From NCBI GenBank assembly GCA_037442205.1, contig JBBIQS010000163.1, positions 1-6,966 of the forward strand: DNA of 6,966 bases. The letters are read 5' to 3'. Source of the DNA: JBBIQS01 sp037442205 (GTDB lineage Bacteria; Myxococcota; Myxococcia; Myxococcales; UBA5297). Both the position numbers and the translations under genes were made by a program. Every line of letters starts with the position of its first letter. Position 1 is the first letter of the stretch. The notes below the pieces were generated by a model. The model was not told the origin of the DNA. It did not search any database and saw only the letters and a list, made by a program, of their open reading frames with translations. Below are positions 5,621 through 6,966 of this stretch, piece by piece.

Positions 5621-6966
5621 TTGCACCTGGAGCCGGGACAGCGGCTGGGGAAATACGAAGTCGTCGGTCGCCTTGCGGCAGGCGGGATGGCCGAGGTGTA
5701 CCTGGCGCGCAGCATCGGCCACGGCGGCTTCGCCAAGACGGTGGCCCTCAAGCGCATGCTGCCGGAGCTGTCGGCCGAGCCGGGCTTCCGCGAGATGTTC
5801 ATGCACGAGGCCTCGGTGGCGGCGAGGCTCAACCATCCGCATATCGTGCAGATCTTCGACTTCGCCGAAGAGCGCGGCGAGCTCTACCTGGCGATGGAGT
5901 TCGTCCACGGGGTGACGCTGCGCAAGCTGATCGCCGACGCCCTCAAGACTCCTTCCTCCACCGGGGTGCGAATCGCCCCGGCGCTGGCGGCGCATGTCGG
6001 GCGCTGCATCGCCCGCGCGCTCACTCATGCCTGGCAGGTGGCGGACGAGCAGGGCCGACCTTCGCACCTGATCCACCGCGACGTCACCCCGCACAACGTG
6101 CTGCTCTCCTACGCCGGCGACGTGAAGCTGGCCGACTTCGGCATCGCCCGCCCGGCCGAGCTGCGCACCAGCGTCGGCATCCTCAAGGGCAAGCTGCGCT
6201 ACATGGCGCCGGAGCAGGTGGTGGGCGGCGACCTCGACGCGCGCACCGACATCTTTGCGCTGGGGGCGGTGATGTACGAATCCGCCCTCAACCTGCGCAG
6301 CCCGCTGTTCGACTCCACGGACGAGCGGGCAATCAAGGCCGCGGTGCAGTCGCGGCTGATACCGCCTCCCGACCGGATGGACCCGAGCTTCCCGCACGGG
6401 CTGTCGGCGGTGATCATGAAGGCGCTGCAGCGCGAGCCGGCGCAGCGTTTCCAGTCAGCGGCCGAGCTGGCCGACGCGCTGGGCGAGGTGATCCACCGCG
6501 AGGCGCACACTCCCCAGGAGTATGACGTCGCGGTGTTCATGCGTCGCCTCTACGGCGAGCCGCCGCCCATCCCCGGCCCGCGCACCGGCGAGCATGCTCT
6601 GGCGATCGCTCCTGCGCCGCAGGCCAGGGTTGACGGGGCCGCTCTCCAGCCGCCCTTGGTGCGCGGCGACGACCCCGATGCGGCCACGGTCGCCAAGGAC
6701 GCCGTCGCGACCCCGAAGGCGCCGACGCTGGCCGAGCCCGTGGCGAGTGCCGCCAAGGGATCGGTGGCGCGCCCCAAGCTCCTGGTGTGGGGCGCCGCCG
6801 GCGTTGCTGCGGTGCTGGTCGCGGGAGTCGCCGGGCGCCTCTCCTCGAACGGCGCCGGGCGGGGGCCCTCCGCTGAGCAGGTTCAGCCAGCCGAGAGAGC
6901 GGCGACGCCCGCGCCGTCCCCTGCTACCCCGGCGGCAGCTGCGTCCGTGCAGGCTCCCGCGCCCGC
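5621..6966 (+). CDS. Second receptor-like Ser/Thr kinase (3' end outside window)
   Basis: An open frame of 448 complete codons with no stop before the right edge. It starts at TTG 5621 behind a strong Shine-Dalgarno. The kinase domain spans about 12-285: Gly-rich loop AAGGMAE (19-25), VALK lysine K44, helix-C E63, HRDVTPHN (152-159, D154 the base, Thr156 in place of the usual Lys), DFG at 172-174, MAPEQ with E198, and activation loop RTSVGILKGKLRYM. An Ala/Pro-rich juxtamembrane region (about 310-385) leads to a transmembrane helix at about 387-407. The visible extracytoplasmic part is Ala/Pro/Ser-rich and unfinished. It has the same domain plan as the kinase just upstream but is clearly diverged, so the pair could be an old tandem duplication. 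It probably acts as a membrane sensor kinase; signal and substrate are unknown. Confidence 0.9.
   Translation, partial: MHLEPGQRLGKYEVVGRLAAGGMAEVYLARSIGHGGFAKTVALKRMLPELSAEPGFREMFMHEASVAARLNHPHIVQIFDFAEERGELYLAMEFVHGVTLRKLIADALKTPSSTGVRIAPALAAHVGRCIARALTHAWQVADEQGRPSHLIHRDVTPHNVLLSYAGDVKLADFGIARPAELRTSVGILKGKLRYMAPEQVVGGDLDARTDIFALGAVMYESALNLRSPLFDSTDERAIKAAVQSRLIPPPDRMDPSFPHGLSAVIMKALQREPAQRFQSAAELADALGEVIHREAHTPQEYDVAVFMRRLYGEPPPIPGPRTGEHALAIAPAPQARVDGAALQPPLVRGDDPDAATVAKDAVATPKAPTLAEPVASAAKGSVARPKLLVWGAAGVAAVLVAGVAGRLSSNGAGRGPSAEQVQPAERAATPAPSPATPAAAASVQAPAP

Noticed and set aside
3212..6525. Other long frames overlapping the two kinases, including 3212-4558 and 5599-6525 (+) and 3234-4730 and 5606-6397 (-)
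   Set aside because: All are Arg/Gly/Pro/Ala- or Leu/His-rich translations without motifs, lying over kinase genes with complete catalytic motifs in another frame.
1..6966. A wholly new system such as a defence island, CRISPR array, biosynthetic cluster or mobile element
   Set aside because: No repeats of CRISPR type, no transposase or integrase, no tRNA, and every gene I can read fits known myxobacterial envelope and kinase families.

Overview
The window is very GC-rich, with codon third positions that are almost all G or C. It carries genes typical of myxobacteria (phylum Myxococcota, formerly Deltaproteobacteria): relatives of the Agl-Glt gliding motility / focal-adhesion complex, and Pkn-type membrane Ser/Thr kinases with PEGA domains. 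I infer a myxobacterium or close relative, without naming a species.

Layout, all genes on the + strand. (1) Positions 1-109 hold the last 35 codons of an Ala/Pro-rich protein, followed by a GC hairpin (126-150) that probably ends its transcript. (2) A plausible sigma70-type promoter (158-187) precedes a three-gene unit. The first gene is a small secreted protein resembling CglF/GltF (264-530). The second is an FHA - transmembrane - TonB-like protein resembling GltG/PglI (636-2405). The third is a small outer-membrane beta-barrel resembling CglE/GltH (2443-3075). A strong hairpin (3100-3135) follows. (3) A second promoter with near-consensus boxes (3212-3240) leads into two consecutive receptor-like Ser/Thr kinase genes. 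The first is complete (3273-5573: kinase, transmembrane helix, PEGA repeats). The second starts at a TTG codon at 5621 behind a strong Shine-Dalgarno and runs off the right edge (kinase, transmembrane helix, Ala/Pro-rich start of an extracytoplasmic part).

How the genes may work together: in Myxococcus xanthus the Glt proteins form an envelope-spanning complex that couples an inner-membrane motor to surface adhesion. The order small secreted protein, FHA/TonB protein, beta-barrel matches my recollection of gltF-gltG-gltH there. The first module can therefore be read as inner-membrane/periplasm (GltG-like), periplasm or surface (CglF-like) and outer membrane (CglE-like) parts of one complex. 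The kinases look like a separate transcription unit, and any link to the motility proteins is inference from proximity only. I see no motor (AglRQS-type), no gltI/gltJ-like gene, and no RNA gene, CRISPR array or mobile element. The window reads as a variant of a known system rather than a wholly new one. The points most worth a second look are the degenerate FHA domain, the extra cysteines in the TonB-like domain, and the change of neighbourhood after the beta-barrel gene.
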